Notes: generated by a model from the letters alone, not told the origin. A DNA stretch of 64,000 nucleotides from Thiomicrorhabdus sp033238645 (GCA_033238645.1 BQXR01000007.1:62001-126000), one strand, 5' to 3'. Positions 17,796-27,627 are shown, counted from the first letter of the stretch. Numbers and translations: made by a program.

Positions 17796-18314
17796 TTAAC
17801 CCTCAGCCGATTTAGCCTTCTTCTCAGCCTTAGGTTTCAACCAGAACTCAGTCAAAATAATCAACCCCGCTCCCGCAGTAATTACCATATCCGCAATATT
17901 AAAAGTCGCGTAATGCCATGACCCAACATAGAAGTCGATAAAGTCAGTCACACGCCCTTCTAAAAAGCGGTCAATAACATTACCAATCGCTCCACCAAGA
18001 ATCAGGTTAATCCCCCAAACCTCAGCTGTTAATAACTTAGGCAGACGAGATAACCAGACAATCAACACCACACTGACAACCGTTGCCAGCCCTGCAAAGA
18101 ACCAACGTTGCCAACCGCCCATATCAGCTAAAAAGCTAAAAGCCGCACCGTAGTTATAAGCCAACGTCCAATTCAAGTAAGGCATCACCGCAACTGGTTC
18201 TGCAAAGGTTAAATTAGTCACCGCCAGATACTTAGTAACCTGATCTAAAACAACCACCACAATAGCAATCCACAGCGTAACAAGCGCAGTAGAAGTTAAT
18301 TTATTTTCAGACAT
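17796..18314 (-). CDS. lspA: Prolipoprotein signal peptidase (signal peptidase II)
   Basis: 172 residues from ATG 18314 (MSENKL, GGAAAG upstream); the frame extends to 18380 but the extra 22 residues have no support. Cleaves lipoprotein signal peptides before the lipidated Cys in the inner membrane. Four membrane segments. Motifs DQVTK, YNYGAAFSFL, GNVIDR and FNIADM place the catalytic Asp pair at D115 and D142. It follows ileS, as in E. coli, but separated by a 90-nt palindromic repeat. Confidence 0.95.
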   Translation of the reverse strand: MSENKLTSTALVTLWIAIVVVVLDQVTKYLAVTNLTFAEPVAVMPYLNWTLAYNYGAAFSFLADMGGWQRWFFAGLATVVSVVLIVWLSRLPKLLTAEVWGINLILGGAIGNVIDRFLEGRVTDFIDFYVGSWHYATFNIADMVITAGAGLIILTEFWLKPKAEKKAKSAEG

Positions 18315-18425
18315 AGTCTTTCCATTTAACCTACAAAAAACACGAAGCACGAAAGTCCGAGTTAACTCAGAAACTATCATGTCTTCGTGCTTAAATTCTA
18401 AATATATATATCGCGATACAGCTTG

Positions 18426-18514
18426 CCTCTATAAGCAGTCAGTTCAAGGCAAAAAATGTAAGTTTACAAGTGTAAACGTCCATTTTTTAACGCAGAAATG
18501 GCGACTTATAGAGG
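18426..18514. repeat. Double-hairpin palindromic repeat, copy A
   Basis: Outer stem CCTCTATAAG (18426-18435) / CTTATAGAGG (18505-18514). Inner stems AAAAAATG / CATTTTTT and GTTTACA-AG-TGTAAAC. Flanking blocks TCAAGGCAA (18444-18452) and TTAACGCAGA (18487-18496) are shared with copy B at 27 kb. It lies just after the ileS stop and may protect or terminate that mRNA. Confidence 0.8.
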
Positions 18515-18530
18515 TGATATGTACGTGATA

Positions 18531-21359
18531 TTAGGCGTAGTGGCGAACTTCACCTTCTCCATCGATGTTATCTACACAACGCTGACATAGTTCTGGGTGT
18601 TCAGTGATGCTACCCACCTCTTCACGGTGGTGCCAACAACGTGCACACTTAGGTGCTTCTGCTGCACCCGCATCTACCCATAGACCTGCTAATTCAGACT
18701 CAAGCGCAGTGCTTGTTTTATCGGCTATTGGTTTCAGCGTTGCATTAGAGGTAATCAATACAAAACGTAACTCATCTTCTAGCGTCGCCAGTTTGTTATA
18801 GAGCGCTTCTTCACAGTAGAGCGTTACTTCAGCCGTTAGAGATCCTTTAATAACCTTATCGTTACGTAACTGCTCTAGCTGCTTAGCCACCGCAGAACGT
18901 ACGGCGATCATCTCGTTCCAGTACTCAGAGTTCATGTCCGCAGACTCATTCAACTCAGTTAGTCCTTCATACCACTCAGCGATAAAGATCGTTTTTGTAC
19001 GTTCGCCTGGTAACTTAACCCACAGCTCTTCCGCTGTGAAACTTAAGATAGGCGCAATCCAACGTGTTAGCGCTTCAATAATATGATAGAGCGCAGTCTG
19101 TGCAGAACGACGTGCTAGACCATCTGTCTTACAAGTGTACTGACGATCTTTGATGACATCCAAATAGAAAGCACCCAACTCAACCGAACAGAAGTGGGTA
19201 ACGTTCTGATAGATATTGTGGAAGTTGTACTCATCATAAGAGGTAATAATTTCTTTTTGTAATTTAGCTGCGTGACCAATTGCCCACTTATCTAACGGTA
19301 GTAAATCATCATAAGCAACCATATCCGTTTCTGGATTAAAGCCGCTGATATTTGCCAGTAAGAAACGTGCAGTGTTACGGATACGACGGTACGCATCCGC
19401 CGTACGGTTAAAGATTTCATCTGAAACGGTCATCTCATAACGGTAATCTGCTGCTGAAATCCATAGACGTAGAATATCTGCACCTAGTTTGTTAGCAACC
19501 TGCTGCGGCGCAACCACGTTGCCTTTAGACTTAGACATCTTCTTACCGTCTTTATCTACTGTAAAACCATGCGTTAAGACTTGCTTATAAGGTGCTTTAC
19601 CATCAGAAGCCAGTGCAGATAATAGAGACGATTGGAACCAACCACGGTGCTGATCCGATCCTTCAAGATATAAATCTGCTGGTGCTTGAAGTTCATCACG
19701 CTCATTTAATACGGTAAAGTGAGAGATACCAGAATCGAACCAAACATCTAGAATATCTGTTACTTGCTCGTATTCTTCTGCATCATCACCAATCAGCGCA
19801 GCAACATCTAAGTCATACCATGCATCGATTGATTTCTCTTCAACCATATCCGCAATTTTCGCCATCAGCTCAACAGTTTTAGGATGCATTTCACCCGTGA
19901 CTTTATGAATGAAAATCGTGATGGGAACACCCCAGAAACGCTGACGTGAAACACACCAGTCAGGACGACCATCGATCATGCCTTCAATACGGTTTTGACC
20001 CCACTCAGGAATCCACTGTACTTTTTTAATCTCTTTCAATGCCTCTTCACGCAGACCACCTTCGGTCATACTGATAAACCACTGCGGTGTGGTACGGAAG
20101 ATCAATGGTGTTTTAGTACGCCAGCAATGTGGGTAGCTGTGTTCAATGATTTCAATGTGTAAAAGGGCTTTGTGCTCTTTTAAAACCTCGATAACGTGAT
20201 CATCAACTTTCAGTACATTTTCACCTTCAAACAGCGGCGTGCCTGCAACATAGTTACCACGACCATCGACTGGGCAATCAATCTCTAAATCATATTTTTT
20301 ACCGACCACGAAATCTTCTACACCGTGACCCGGAGCGGTGTGTACACAACCAGTACCCGCTTCAGTGGTAACATGATCCCCTAAGATAAGTGGTACGACA
20401 CGATCATAGAATGGGTGCTGTAAATTTACTAGGTCAAACTGCTCACCTTTGCCGTATGCGATAACACGGTAGTTCTCGAAGCCCCACTTGTCCATCGCAT
20501 CTTTAATCATCGCTTCTGCGATAAAGAGTCGCTCTGGCCCGTGTTCGCCTTCAACCTGTAGAACCGAATACTCAAGTTCAGGGTTAACAGAAACAGCGCG
20601 GTTAGCAGGTAACGTCCAAGGTGTGGTTGTCCAGATCACAACAGACAGAGGCCCTTCACCTAGATGATCTTCTACATGGTGACAACGCTTAAAGAAAGCT
20701 TCATCGTCGATAACGGGAAAACGTACATCTATAGATTTAGAACGCTTGTTCTCATACTCTACTTCGGCTTCTGCCAATGCAGTATGTCCGCCAACACTCC
20801 AGTAAACAGGCTTTGTGCCTTTAACTAGGTGACCATTTTGGATGATTTTAGACAGCGCACGAATCTCATTCGCTTCGTATTTAAAATCTTTGGTTAGGTA
20901 TGGGTTTTCCCAATCGGCCATAATACCAAGGCGTTGGAAATCAGCCATTTGACCATCAACTTGCTTTTGTGCATATTTACGGCACTCTTCACGGAACTCA
21001 GTGGCACCAATCTTTTGGCCAACTTTACCTTTCTTCTTCTCAACATTTAACTCAATCGGTAGACCATGACAATCCCAACCTGGTACAAACGGCGCATCAA
21101 AACCACTCAGCCCTTTTGATTTTACAATCATATCTTTCAAGACTTTGTTGACCGCGTGACCGATGTGGATATTACCATTAGCGTACGGAGGCCCGTCGTG
21201 CAAAATAAACTTTGGACGGCCAGCCATGTGCTCTCGCACTGTCTGATATAAAGAGTCTGATTGCCAAGCTTCCACTTGCTTCGGCTCTCTATTAGGAAGA
21301 CCTCCACGCATTGGGAAATCTGTTTCAGGCAAGTTTAAGGTCGGTTTATAGTCAGTCAT
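18531..21359 (-). CDS. ileS: Isoleucyl-tRNA synthetase
   Basis: 942 residues, same as the E. coli-type enzyme (938). Class I synthetase: HIGH motif as HIGH at 65-68 in PPYANGNIHIGHAV, KMSKS in KKMSKSKGN, editing domain (CP1) between, and a C-terminal zinc finger with CARCWHHR and CQRCVDN. Charges tRNA-Ile. Cytoplasmic and essential. Precedes lspA and follows ribF by 44 nt, the usual ribF-ileS-lspA order. Confidence 0.97.
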   Translation of the reverse strand: MTDYKPTLNLPETDFPMRGGLPNREPKQVEAWQSDSLYQTVREHMAGRPKFILHDGPPYANGNIHIGHAVNKVLKDMIVKSKGLSGFDAPFVPGWDCHGLPIELNVEKKKGKVGQKIGATEFREECRKYAQKQVDGQMADFQRLGIMADWENPYLTKDFKYEANEIRALSKIIQNGHLVKGTKPVYWSVGGHTALAEAEVEYENKRSKSIDVRFPVIDDEAFFKRCHHVEDHLGEGPLSVVIWTTTPWTLPANRAVSVNPELEYSVLQVEGEHGPERLFIAEAMIKDAMDKWGFENYRVIAYGKGEQFDLVNLQHPFYDRVVPLILGDHVTTEAGTGCVHTAPGHGVEDFVVGKKYDLEIDCPVDGRGNYVAGTPLFEGENVLKVDDHVIEVLKEHKALLHIEIIEHSYPHCWRTKTPLIFRTTPQWFISMTEGGLREEALKEIKKVQWIPEWGQNRIEGMIDGRPDWCVSRQRFWGVPITIFIHKVTGEMHPKTVELMAKIADMVEEKSIDAWYDLDVAALIGDDAEEYEQVTDILDVWFDSGISHFTVLNERDELQAPADLYLEGSDQHRGWFQSSLLSALASDGKAPYKQVLTHGFTVDKDGKKMSKSKGNVVAPQQVANKLGADILRLWISAADYRYEMTVSDEIFNRTADAYRRIRNTARFLLANISGFNPETDMVAYDDLLPLDKWAIGHAAKLQKEIITSYDEYNFHNIYQNVTHFCSVELGAFYLDVIKDRQYTCKTDGLARRSAQTALYHIIEALTRWIAPILSFTAEELWVKLPGERTKTIFIAEWYEGLTELNESADMNSEYWNEMIAVRSAVAKQLEQLRNDKVIKGSLTAEVTLYCEEALYNKLATLEDELRFVLITSNATLKPIADKTSTALESELAGLWVDAGAAEAPKCARCWHHREEVGSITEHPELCQRCVDNIDGEGEVRHYA

Positions 21360-21403
21360 AAGATCATTTCACTATTGAGAGAGCGTTATTAGATGCTCTA
21401 AAA

Positions 21404-22360
21404 TTAAATGTTAAAAAATTGTTTTGCTGCTTCAGCATCGATGCCTATCTGTTTCTTTAAGGCATCGAGACCATCAAATTTCATTTCTGGCCGAAGGTAC
21501 TTTTCTAAAGTGACTTCGACATGTTGTCCGTAGATATCTTGTTGCCAATTGAACAGGTGCACCTCAATAGAAGGACGCGTACCATCTACCGTAGGGCGTA
21601 AGCCAACATTGGCAACCCCTGGCCAAGGTTTATCTGCAATACCATCTACGGTGACTGCAAAAACCCCTTGAACAGGCATTTGAATTCTTTTTGGGTTTAG
21701 ATTTAAGGTTCTAAACCCAATGGTTCTACCCAGTTTTTTACCATGAATAACACGGCCATTAAATGCGAATGGGCGACCTAACAGGGTTTGAGCGGCTACT
21801 AAATCAGGTTTAGCTAAAGCGGCACGAATACGTGTACTACTCACGCGAGAGTTGTTTGATCCTGGATTAGCAGAACCAAAGGTAGGCATATCATCTACGC
21901 TAAACCCTAGCGCTTGACCTGCCTGCTGAAGGTAGTTGAAATCACCTACACGCTGCTTACCAAAACGGAAGTCATCACCCACCACAAGGTGTTTAATATT
22001 GAGCGCCTCTACTAAAGTCTGGCGCACAAACTGTTCCGCCGATAGGCTAGAAAATCCTGAATTAAAGCGAACACAGATCACATGATCAATCTGCGTGGTT
22101 TGTAGCGCTTTAACCTTCTCTCGCAGATTCATCAAACGGACAGGCGATTTTTCAGGTGCAAAAAACTCAATTGGCAATGGCTCAAACAACATCACTAGGC
22201 TTGGTAGACCTAGCTGCTGGGCCTTATCAGCAACCGCTTGCAAGACCTGTTGATGCCCAAGATGCACGCCATCAAAGTTACCAATCGTTAACACACAGCC
22301 TTCACTTAATTGCGATTTTATGCTGTCTATATTGTGTAAACCTAATGTTAATTGCATCAT
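21404..22360 (-). CDS. ribF: Bifunctional riboflavin kinase / FAD synthetase
   Basis: 318 residues. FAD synthetase nucleotidyltransferase N-terminal half with GNFDGVHLGH (27-36) and SSTRIR (174-179); riboflavin kinase C-terminal half from about 195. Converts riboflavin to FMN and then FAD. The kinase motif usually read as GFPTAN is GFRTLN at 215-220: T and N are kept, but Pro is Arg and Ala is Leu. The following VANVGLRPTVDGTRPSIEVHLF block is normal, so activity is likely retained. Confidence 0.94.
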   Translation of the reverse strand: MMQLTLGLHNIDSIKSQLSEGCVLTIGNFDGVHLGHQQVLQAVADKAQQLGLPSLVMLFEPLPIEFFAPEKSPVRLMNLREKVKALQTTQIDHVICVRFNSGFSSLSAEQFVRQTLVEALNIKHLVVGDDFRFGKQRVGDFNYLQQAGQALGFSVDDMPTFGSANPGSNNSRVSSTRIRAALAKPDLVAAQTLLGRPFAFNGRVIHGKKLGRTIGFRTLNLNPKRIQMPVQGVFAVTVDGIADKPWPGVANVGLRPTVDGTRPSIEVHLFNWQQDIYGQHVEVTLEKYLRPEMKFDGLDALKKQIGIDAEAAKQFFNI

Positions 22361-22485
22361 CTATAAAGATCTGAAAAAAATGACCATAAATTATAGCTGA
22401 TTCAAAGCCTTAAGACTGATTTAATCGGTTAGTTTTTTCTAAAAAAATCCCCTGCACCAACCTAACAACATTAGCATTTGTGAGA

Positions 22486-22502
22486 CCCCCCCCCTGCTCA
22501 AA
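22486..22502 (+). repeat. C-run/TGCTCA motif, copy 5
   Basis: Nine C then TGCTCAAA, full consensus, between murJ and ribF (both minus). A decayed CCCCTGCACCAA lies about 40 nt to its left (22449-22460). Confidence 0.75.
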
Positions 22503-22589
22503 ATATTTTGTATGACATTTAACAAGTAAAAATGGCTTATAAAGAGGCTTTTAGACTGGCTTTAGCTGTTTCAGCAAACTTAAATCAAC

Positions 22590-24122
22590 TTAAGCTGATG
22601 TAAGTAACTTCTTAGGATTGAGACCCAATAACATTAAGGTAATAAAGTAGACAACAATCACTGAAAGCACAATGCCCATTAACCAACTCAGCCTTAGCCA
22701 TGCATCAAAACCAAGCCAACTCTCAAGTGTAGGTGAGACCCACAGGATACAAGTGACCAAAACGATATTCGCAAGCACCACTTGAACAATCAACTTTGGC
22801 CACCCTGCAAGCGGCTGAAAAACCCCTTGTTTACGTAGATACCAATAGAGTAGGCCTGAATTTACAAAGGCTGAGATGGTCGTTGCTGCTGCCAAACCAA
22901 CGTGGGCAAACGGGCCAATCAAAATCAGATTTAAGACCATATTGGTCACTAAAGCAATAATAGCAACCTTAACAGGGGTTTTCATATCCTTACGCGCATA
23001 GAATGCGGGCGCAAGGATTTTAACAAGAATAAAGCCGAGCAGACCAAATGAGTAAGCCATCAAACTAGAGCCTGACATAGTGACATCATGTGCAGTAAAT
23101 TCACCATAGAAGAACAGAGTGATAATCAATGGTTCAGCCAAAAGCAACAAACCTAAAGTGGCTGGCAGACCAATGATCAACACCAATCTCAGAGCAGAAT
23201 CGATATCCTGCTGAAACCCTTGCCAGTTTTCATTAGCTGCTTTTTTTGAAAGACCTGGCAAAACAACGGTGGCCAAAGCCACACCAAAGACACCCAATGG
23301 AAACTCCATCAGACGGTCAGAGTAGTAGAGCCAAGAGATAGAGCCTGTCACCAAGAAAGAGGCAAGAATGGTATCTACCAACAGATTAATCTGCGCAACC
23401 GACACCCCAAACAATGCAGGAATCATCATGCGCTTGATATCCCCCACACCGGGGTCACTTTTTCGACTTGGACAAGGTAATAAATCTAAACGATAGAGGA
23501 AGGGCAGATGAAATAGTAACTGTACCACCCCTGCAACGAGCACTCCCCACGCCAAAGCCATAATAGGTATATCCAATAATGGTGAAACCCAAATGGCAAA
23601 CGTAATTAACACCAAGTTTAGAAAAACGGGTGTAAACGCGGGAACAGCAAATTGATTGTAGGTGTTCATAATCGCAGATGAGAATGCGACTAAAGAAATT
23701 AGCAGTAGATAAGGGAAGGTAATCGCTAGCATATCAGAAGCAAGATCAAACTTTTCAGGATCATCGATAAAGCCAGGTGCAAATACCATCATCCATAGAG
23801 AGGAACCAAATACACCAAAAGCGGTTAGCAACAGCAGTATGCCACCCAGCCTAAAGCTAATGGCATTAACCAGATGTTTAACCGCCTCATGACCACGTTT
23901 CTCTTTTGCCTCGGCTAAAACAGGTACAAAAGCCTGCGAAAAAGCGCCTTCAGCAAATAGGCGTCTAAAGAAGTTAGGGATTTTGAAAGCGACAAAAAAA
24001 GCATCCGCACCTGTGCCTGCACCAAAATAACGGGCAATAATCATATCGCGCACAAACCCTAGTATACGCGAGATCATAGTCATGCCACCGACTGTGGCAG
24101 TTGCTTTTATAATCCGTTTCAA
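22590..24122 (-). CDS. murJ: Lipid II flippase MurJ
   Basis: 510 residues, about 14 membrane segments, MOP/MVF superfamily. N-terminus MISRILGFVRDMIIARYFGAG and FRRLFAEGAFSQAFVPV are diagnostic; Arg residues of the central cavity in these segments are present. Moves lipid II across the inner membrane for peptidoglycan synthesis. Upstream of ribF on the same strand, with a 229-nt gap holding a C-run motif. Confidence 0.95.
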   Translation of the reverse strand: MKRIIKATATVGGMTMISRILGFVRDMIIARYFGAGTGADAFFVAFKIPNFFRRLFAEGAFSQAFVPVLAEAKEKRGHEAVKHLVNAISFRLGGILLLLTAFGVFGSSLWMMVFAPGFIDDPEKFDLASDMLAITFPYLLLISLVAFSSAIMNTYNQFAVPAFTPVFLNLVLITFAIWVSPLLDIPIMALAWGVLVAGVVQLLFHLPFLYRLDLLPCPSRKSDPGVGDIKRMMIPALFGVSVAQINLLVDTILASFLVTGSISWLYYSDRLMEFPLGVFGVALATVVLPGLSKKAANENWQGFQQDIDSALRLVLIIGLPATLGLLLLAEPLIITLFFYGEFTAHDVTMSGSSLMAYSFGLLGFILVKILAPAFYARKDMKTPVKVAIIALVTNMVLNLILIGPFAHVGLAAATTISAFVNSGLLYWYLRKQGVFQPLAGWPKLIVQVVLANIVLVTCILWVSPTLESWLGFDAWLRLSWLMGIVLSVIVVYFITLMLLGLNPKKLLTSA

Positions 24123-24384
24123 ACCTGTTTTTTCATCCTCTTTGTTAATGAGTTCAACATTGTTTTATTCACGGCCAAATTGTAACAGACCCAAGCCGTA
24201 AAGAACTAGAATACAAGGCCTTTAGAGAGAGATATTACCTTTCACTAATTCATTTTCTTTCTGTTTCAGAATATGCCAAACTTATTATCAAATTTAGCTA
24301 GATGTTAAAACTCAATCTCTCTCAGGTTAATCTTGCAGTTTATAGGCAAATTAATACTGATAAAACAACCAGACAGGATGTGCG

Positions 24385-26019
24385 ATGAAAGCCTCAGAAC
24401 TTTTTGTTAAATGCTTAGAAAATGAAGAAGTGGAATATATTTTTGGTATTCCAGGCGAGGAAAACTTAGATGTTATGGATGCTTTACTCGATAGTAACAT
24501 TAAATTTATCCTAACTCGACACGAACAAGGTGCTGCTTTCATGGCGGATGTTTATGGTCGTTTAACGGGTAAAGCAGGTGTTTGCCTCTCTACTTTAGGC
24601 CCTGGTGCAACCAACCTTGTAACGGGTGTTGCGGATGCAAATATGGATCGTGCACCCATCGTTGCTATTGCGGGTCAAGCAGCCACTTCTCGTTTACATA
24701 AAGAGAGTCATCAGGTTTTAGATCTGGTCAAGCTGTTTGAACCAATCAGTAAATACAGTACGCAGATCCTAACACCGAATGTTATTCCTGAAGTGGTTCG
24801 TAAAGCTTTTAAAGTTGCCGAAGCAGAGAAGCCTGGATGTAGTTTTATTGACTTTCCTGAAAATATTGCTGAGATGGAAAACGTTGAGAAGAAACCTCTG
24901 AAAAGACAGAGCCCACTGCCATCTTCTCCAAACCCACTTAAGGTTCAGCAAGCAGCTAAGATCATTGAGAATGCAAAATTCCCAATTATCATTGCAGGTA
25001 ATGGAGTAATTCGCTCAAATGCTTGCCCTGATCTCGAAGATTTTGCCAGCAAATTAAATATCCCTGTTTCAACGACCTTTATGGCCAAAGGTGCGCTGCC
25101 ATCTGACCATGAACTGGCATTAGGAACAATTGGTTTGCAGGCACATGATTATATCTCTTGTGGAATTGATCGTGCCGATGTGGTGATCTGTGTTGGTTAC
25201 GATATTGTTGAGTACCACCCATACCTTTGGAACCACAACCCAGATATGAAAATCATTCATATTGATAGCATGCCAGCAGAAGTTGATGAAAACTACATTG
25301 TTGAAGCGGGTCTAATTGGTGATATTGGACAGGCATTATCAGGTATTGCTGCCATCAGTAAACGTCATACAGGCGCTTCTTACAAAAACTTAAAAAAGAG
25401 CATTCAACATAACTTCCATGTTTATGATGAAGATGCGAACTTCCCCGTTAAGCCACAAAAAATCCTGCATGATTTAAGAAGTGCTTTAGGCAATGAAGAT
25501 ATTATTATCTCTGATGTAGGCGCACATAAAATGTGGATCGCTCGTATGTACGAAGCAATGAGCCCAAATAGCTGCATTATCTCTAACGGTTTTGCCTCTA
25601 TGGGAATCGCTCTTCCTGGAGCAATTGCTGCTAAGCTTGCACGACCTGAGCAGGTTGCCGTTGCAGTAACAGGCGATGCTGGTTTCTTAATGAATGTTCA
25701 AGAGATTGAAACAGCAGTACGTTTAAACATCCCAATTATTGTCCTTATCTGGAATGATGGTAACTACGGCTTGATTAAATGGAAGCAAGAGAACCAGTTT
25801 GGTCGTGAAAGTAATATCTCATTCACTAACCCTGATTTCGTTATGCTTGCAGAGTCTTTTGGTGCAAAAGGCTATAGTGTAAAAAGTGCAGATGATCTAC
25901 TACCAACCTTGCAGCAAGCGATTAAAGATAATACCGTTGTCTTAATTGATTGCCCTGTTGACTACTCAGAGAACTTAAAGCTAACGGCTGAGTTAGGCGA
26001 GATGATCTGCCCAACTTAA
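24385..26019 (+). CDS. Acetolactate-synthase-like ThDP enzyme, stand-alone large subunit
   Basis: 544 residues. ThDP-enzyme layout: PYR domain with catalytic E47 in RHEQGAA, central domain about 185-320, PP domain with GDAG (430-433) and NDGNYG (457-462). The N-terminus CLENEEVEYIFGIPGEENLD resembles the catabolic AlsS/BudB group. No small regulatory subunit gene (ilvN/ilvH) follows, which fits a catabolic or other 2-oxoacid decarboxylating role rather than branched-chain synthesis; the exact reaction is not certain. Site AGGA 6 nt upstream of the ATG. Confidence 0.85.
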   Translation: MKASELFVKCLENEEVEYIFGIPGEENLDVMDALLDSNIKFILTRHEQGAAFMADVYGRLTGKAGVCLSTLGPGATNLVTGVADANMDRAPIVAIAGQAATSRLHKESHQVLDLVKLFEPISKYSTQILTPNVIPEVVRKAFKVAEAEKPGCSFIDFPENIAEMENVEKKPLKRQSPLPSSPNPLKVQQAAKIIENAKFPIIIAGNGVIRSNACPDLEDFASKLNIPVSTTFMAKGALPSDHELALGTIGLQAHDYISCGIDRADVVICVGYDIVEYHPYLWNHNPDMKIIHIDSMPAEVDENYIVEAGLIGDIGQALSGIAAISKRHTGASYKNLKKSIQHNFHVYDEDANFPVKPQKILHDLRSALGNEDIIISDVGAHKMWIARMYEAMSPNSCIISNGFASMGIALPGAIAAKLARPEQVAVAVTGDAGFLMNVQEIETAVRLNIPIIVLIWNDGNYGLIKWKQENQFGRESNISFTNPDFVMLAESFGAKGYSVKSADDLLPTLQQAIKDNTVVLIDCPVDYSENLKLTAELGEMICPT

Positions 26020-26040
26020 AACTAATCACTCTTTAAGTAC

Positions 26041-26080
26041 AAAAAAGCCTCTTAACTTTAATAAGTTAAGAGGCTTTTTT
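26041..26080. terminator. Strong bidirectional terminator
   Basis: Perfect 18-bp stem beginning AAAAAAGCCTCTTAACTT, 4-nt loop, ending in T6. Separates the convergent ThDP-enzyme and DUF3817 genes. Confidence 0.92.
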
Positions 26081-26104
26081 AGTTGTCTAATTTATAAACT
26101 AAAC

Positions 26105-26383
26105 CTATTGATTTGTTTTAATCGGTTGAACCTTATAGACAAAAGTACCAAATGGTACCAGTGATGCCAGCAGGCCTTTAAAAGCCTTCTGTTCAGAAAT
26201 CTGACCTTTAAACACAAAATAAAACAGCACACCATTAAATGCTAAAAACATATAGCCATGAATTGGCCCTGCCAACTTAACGGCCTCTGGCATGCCATAG
26301 AAATATTTCATTGGCATTGCAACAAAGAACAGAGCCAATAGTGATATACCTTCCAACAGAGCCATTAAGCGTAAAAATTTCAT
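26105..26383 (-). CDS. DUF3817 family small membrane protein
   Basis: 92 residues with about three membrane segments. RLMALLEGISLLALFF, PMKYFYGMPEA and GPIHGYMFLAFN are the conserved parts of this family (YdzA-like). Function is not known to me. Transcribed alone from the rpsT side. Confidence 0.8.
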   Translation of the reverse strand: MKFLRLMALLEGISLLALFFVAMPMKYFYGMPEAVKLAGPIHGYMFLAFNGVLFYFVFKGQISEQKAFKGLLASLVPFGTFVYKVQPIKTNQ

Positions 26384-26447
26384 TTTGAATCCTGATCTAG
26401 CATCTTATAGAATATCTTGCATAATAACTTAAAAGCGAGATATAAAA

Positions 26448-26468
26448 AAACCGGGACAAACCCGGTTT
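26448..26468 (-). terminator. rpsT terminator
   Basis: AAACCGGG-ACAAA-CCCGGTTT stem with an A-tract on the left (U-tract on the minus transcript). Confidence 0.85.
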
Positions 26469-26500
26469 CTCTTATTTTATTGAGTCGAAACTAAATAAAA

Positions 26501-26764
26501 TTAAGCCATCGCTTTAATACGAGTATTGATACGACTCTTAGTGCGTGCAGCTTTGTTCTTAGCGATAATACCCTTACGAGCCATACCATCTAACTTAGAC
26601 TGAGCTTCACGGAAAACAACGTTTGCAGCTGCTTGATCGCCAGCATCGATTGCTGCGAAAACTTTCTTAAGTGCAGTACGCATATCTGAACGTTGAGCAA
26701 CATTCTGCTGACGGTTCTGTTCTGCCTGACGTGCACGTTTTTTAGCTTGAGCTGTATTTGCCAT
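26501..26764 (-). CDS. rpsT: 30S ribosomal protein S20
   Basis: 87 residues, the family length. Lys/Arg/Ala-rich helices (AKKRARQAEQNRQQN, RMKTA-like MRTALKKVF, GIIAKNKAARTKSR). Binds 16S rRNA early in 30S assembly. GGAGAT ribosome site upstream. Monocistronic with its own terminator; 387-nt leader/gap to rlmH carries a C-run motif and hairpin repeat B. Confidence 0.96.
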   Translation of the reverse strand: MANTAQAKKRARQAEQNRQQNVAQRSDMRTALKKVFAAIDAGDQAAANVVFREAQSKLDGMARKGIIAKNKAARTKSRINTRIKAMA

Positions 26765-26968
26765 TTTCTTGTATCTCCAATAATTAGTTTTTACACATTA
26801 ACCGATCCGTAGACCTCTATTAATACAACTTCCAAACGGTCTAAAAAGACAACAAAAGGAAGGAATCGGGGGATTATACACACTTTTTAATATCAGACCA
26901 AGCTTTTAAACGTGAAAACAAACCTAATCTATTGGTTTAAAACAACATTTAAAGCCTAAAACTTTAGA

Positions 26969-26984
26969 CCCCCCCCTGCTCAAA
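26969..26984 (+). repeat. C-run/TGCTCA motif, copy 6
   Basis: Eight C then TGCTCAAA (full consensus) in the rpsT-rlmH gap. Confidence 0.75.
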
Positions 26985-27060
26985 ACTTCAAAGTAGAAAA
27001 AAGTATTAAAAAACAAAGTGGGGAAATTAGTACTAAGAAACCAATTCATAAAAATAAGGA

Positions 27061-27142
27061 TTTTTATTCAGAATCAAGGCAAGGTCAGGCGAAGTGTACA
27101 AATGTACACGAGTCAGGCCTTAACGCAGAGTCTGGATAAAAA
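27061..27142. repeat. Double-hairpin palindromic repeat, copy B
   Basis: Outer arms TTTTTATTCAGA (27061-27072) / TCTGGATAAAAA (27131-27142), one G-U pair. Inner AAGG/CCTT and GTGTACA-AA-TGTACAC (27094-27109). Shares TCAAGGCAA (27074-27082) and TTAACGCAGA (27120-27129) with copy A, while the stem sequences differ: compensatory change. Lies just after the rlmH stop. Confidence 0.8.
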
Positions 27143-27150
27143 GACCATTT

Positions 27151-27621
27151 TTATTCGCGATGGTATGGGTGGTTTTGGATAACTGACCACGCTCTGTAGA
27201 GCTGCTCAACAACCAGAATACGCACCATAGGATGCGGTAGTGTCAAATTAGATAACCCCCACTTCCACTGTGCCTGATCAATTAATTCTTGTTGAAGACC
27301 ATCAGGCCCACCAACAATTAGGGCAATATCCTGTCCACCACCAAGCCACTCTTCCAATTTTTCAGAGAGGCCTTTGGTGGTTACTTGCTTGCCATGCTCA
27401 TCCAAGATAATCATTCTAGCACCCTTGGGAATGGCGTCTACAATACGCTTAGCTTCTTCAGCCTTCAGTTTATCAACAGAGTTAGTTTTACCGCGTTGAG
27501 CCATTGGTAATTCAACCAGTTTAATGGAGCAGGCTTTAGGCATACGCTTAGCGTACTCTGCATAGCCCTCTTGCACCCACTTAGGCATTTTCTGACCAAC
27601 CGTAATAAAATGAATCACCAT
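27151..27621 (-). CDS. rlmH: 23S rRNA (pseudouridine1915-N3)-methyltransferase
   Basis: 156 residues, SPOUT fold. ILDEHGKQ, IVGGPDG (102-108), LPHPMVRILVVEQLYRAW and the C-terminal HPYHRE are the family marks. Methylates Psi1915 in helix 69 of 23S rRNA on 70S ribosomes. 6 nt from rsfS in the proA-nadD-rsfS-rlmH operon. Confidence 0.96.
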   Translation of the reverse strand: MVIHFITVGQKMPKWVQEGYAEYAKRMPKACSIKLVELPMAQRGKTNSVDKLKAEEAKRIVDAIPKGARMIILDEHGKQVTTKGLSEKLEEWLGGGQDIALIVGGPDGLQQELIDQAQWKWGLSNLTLPHPMVRILVVEQLYRAWSVIQNHPYHRE

Positions 27622-27627
27622 AAAAGT

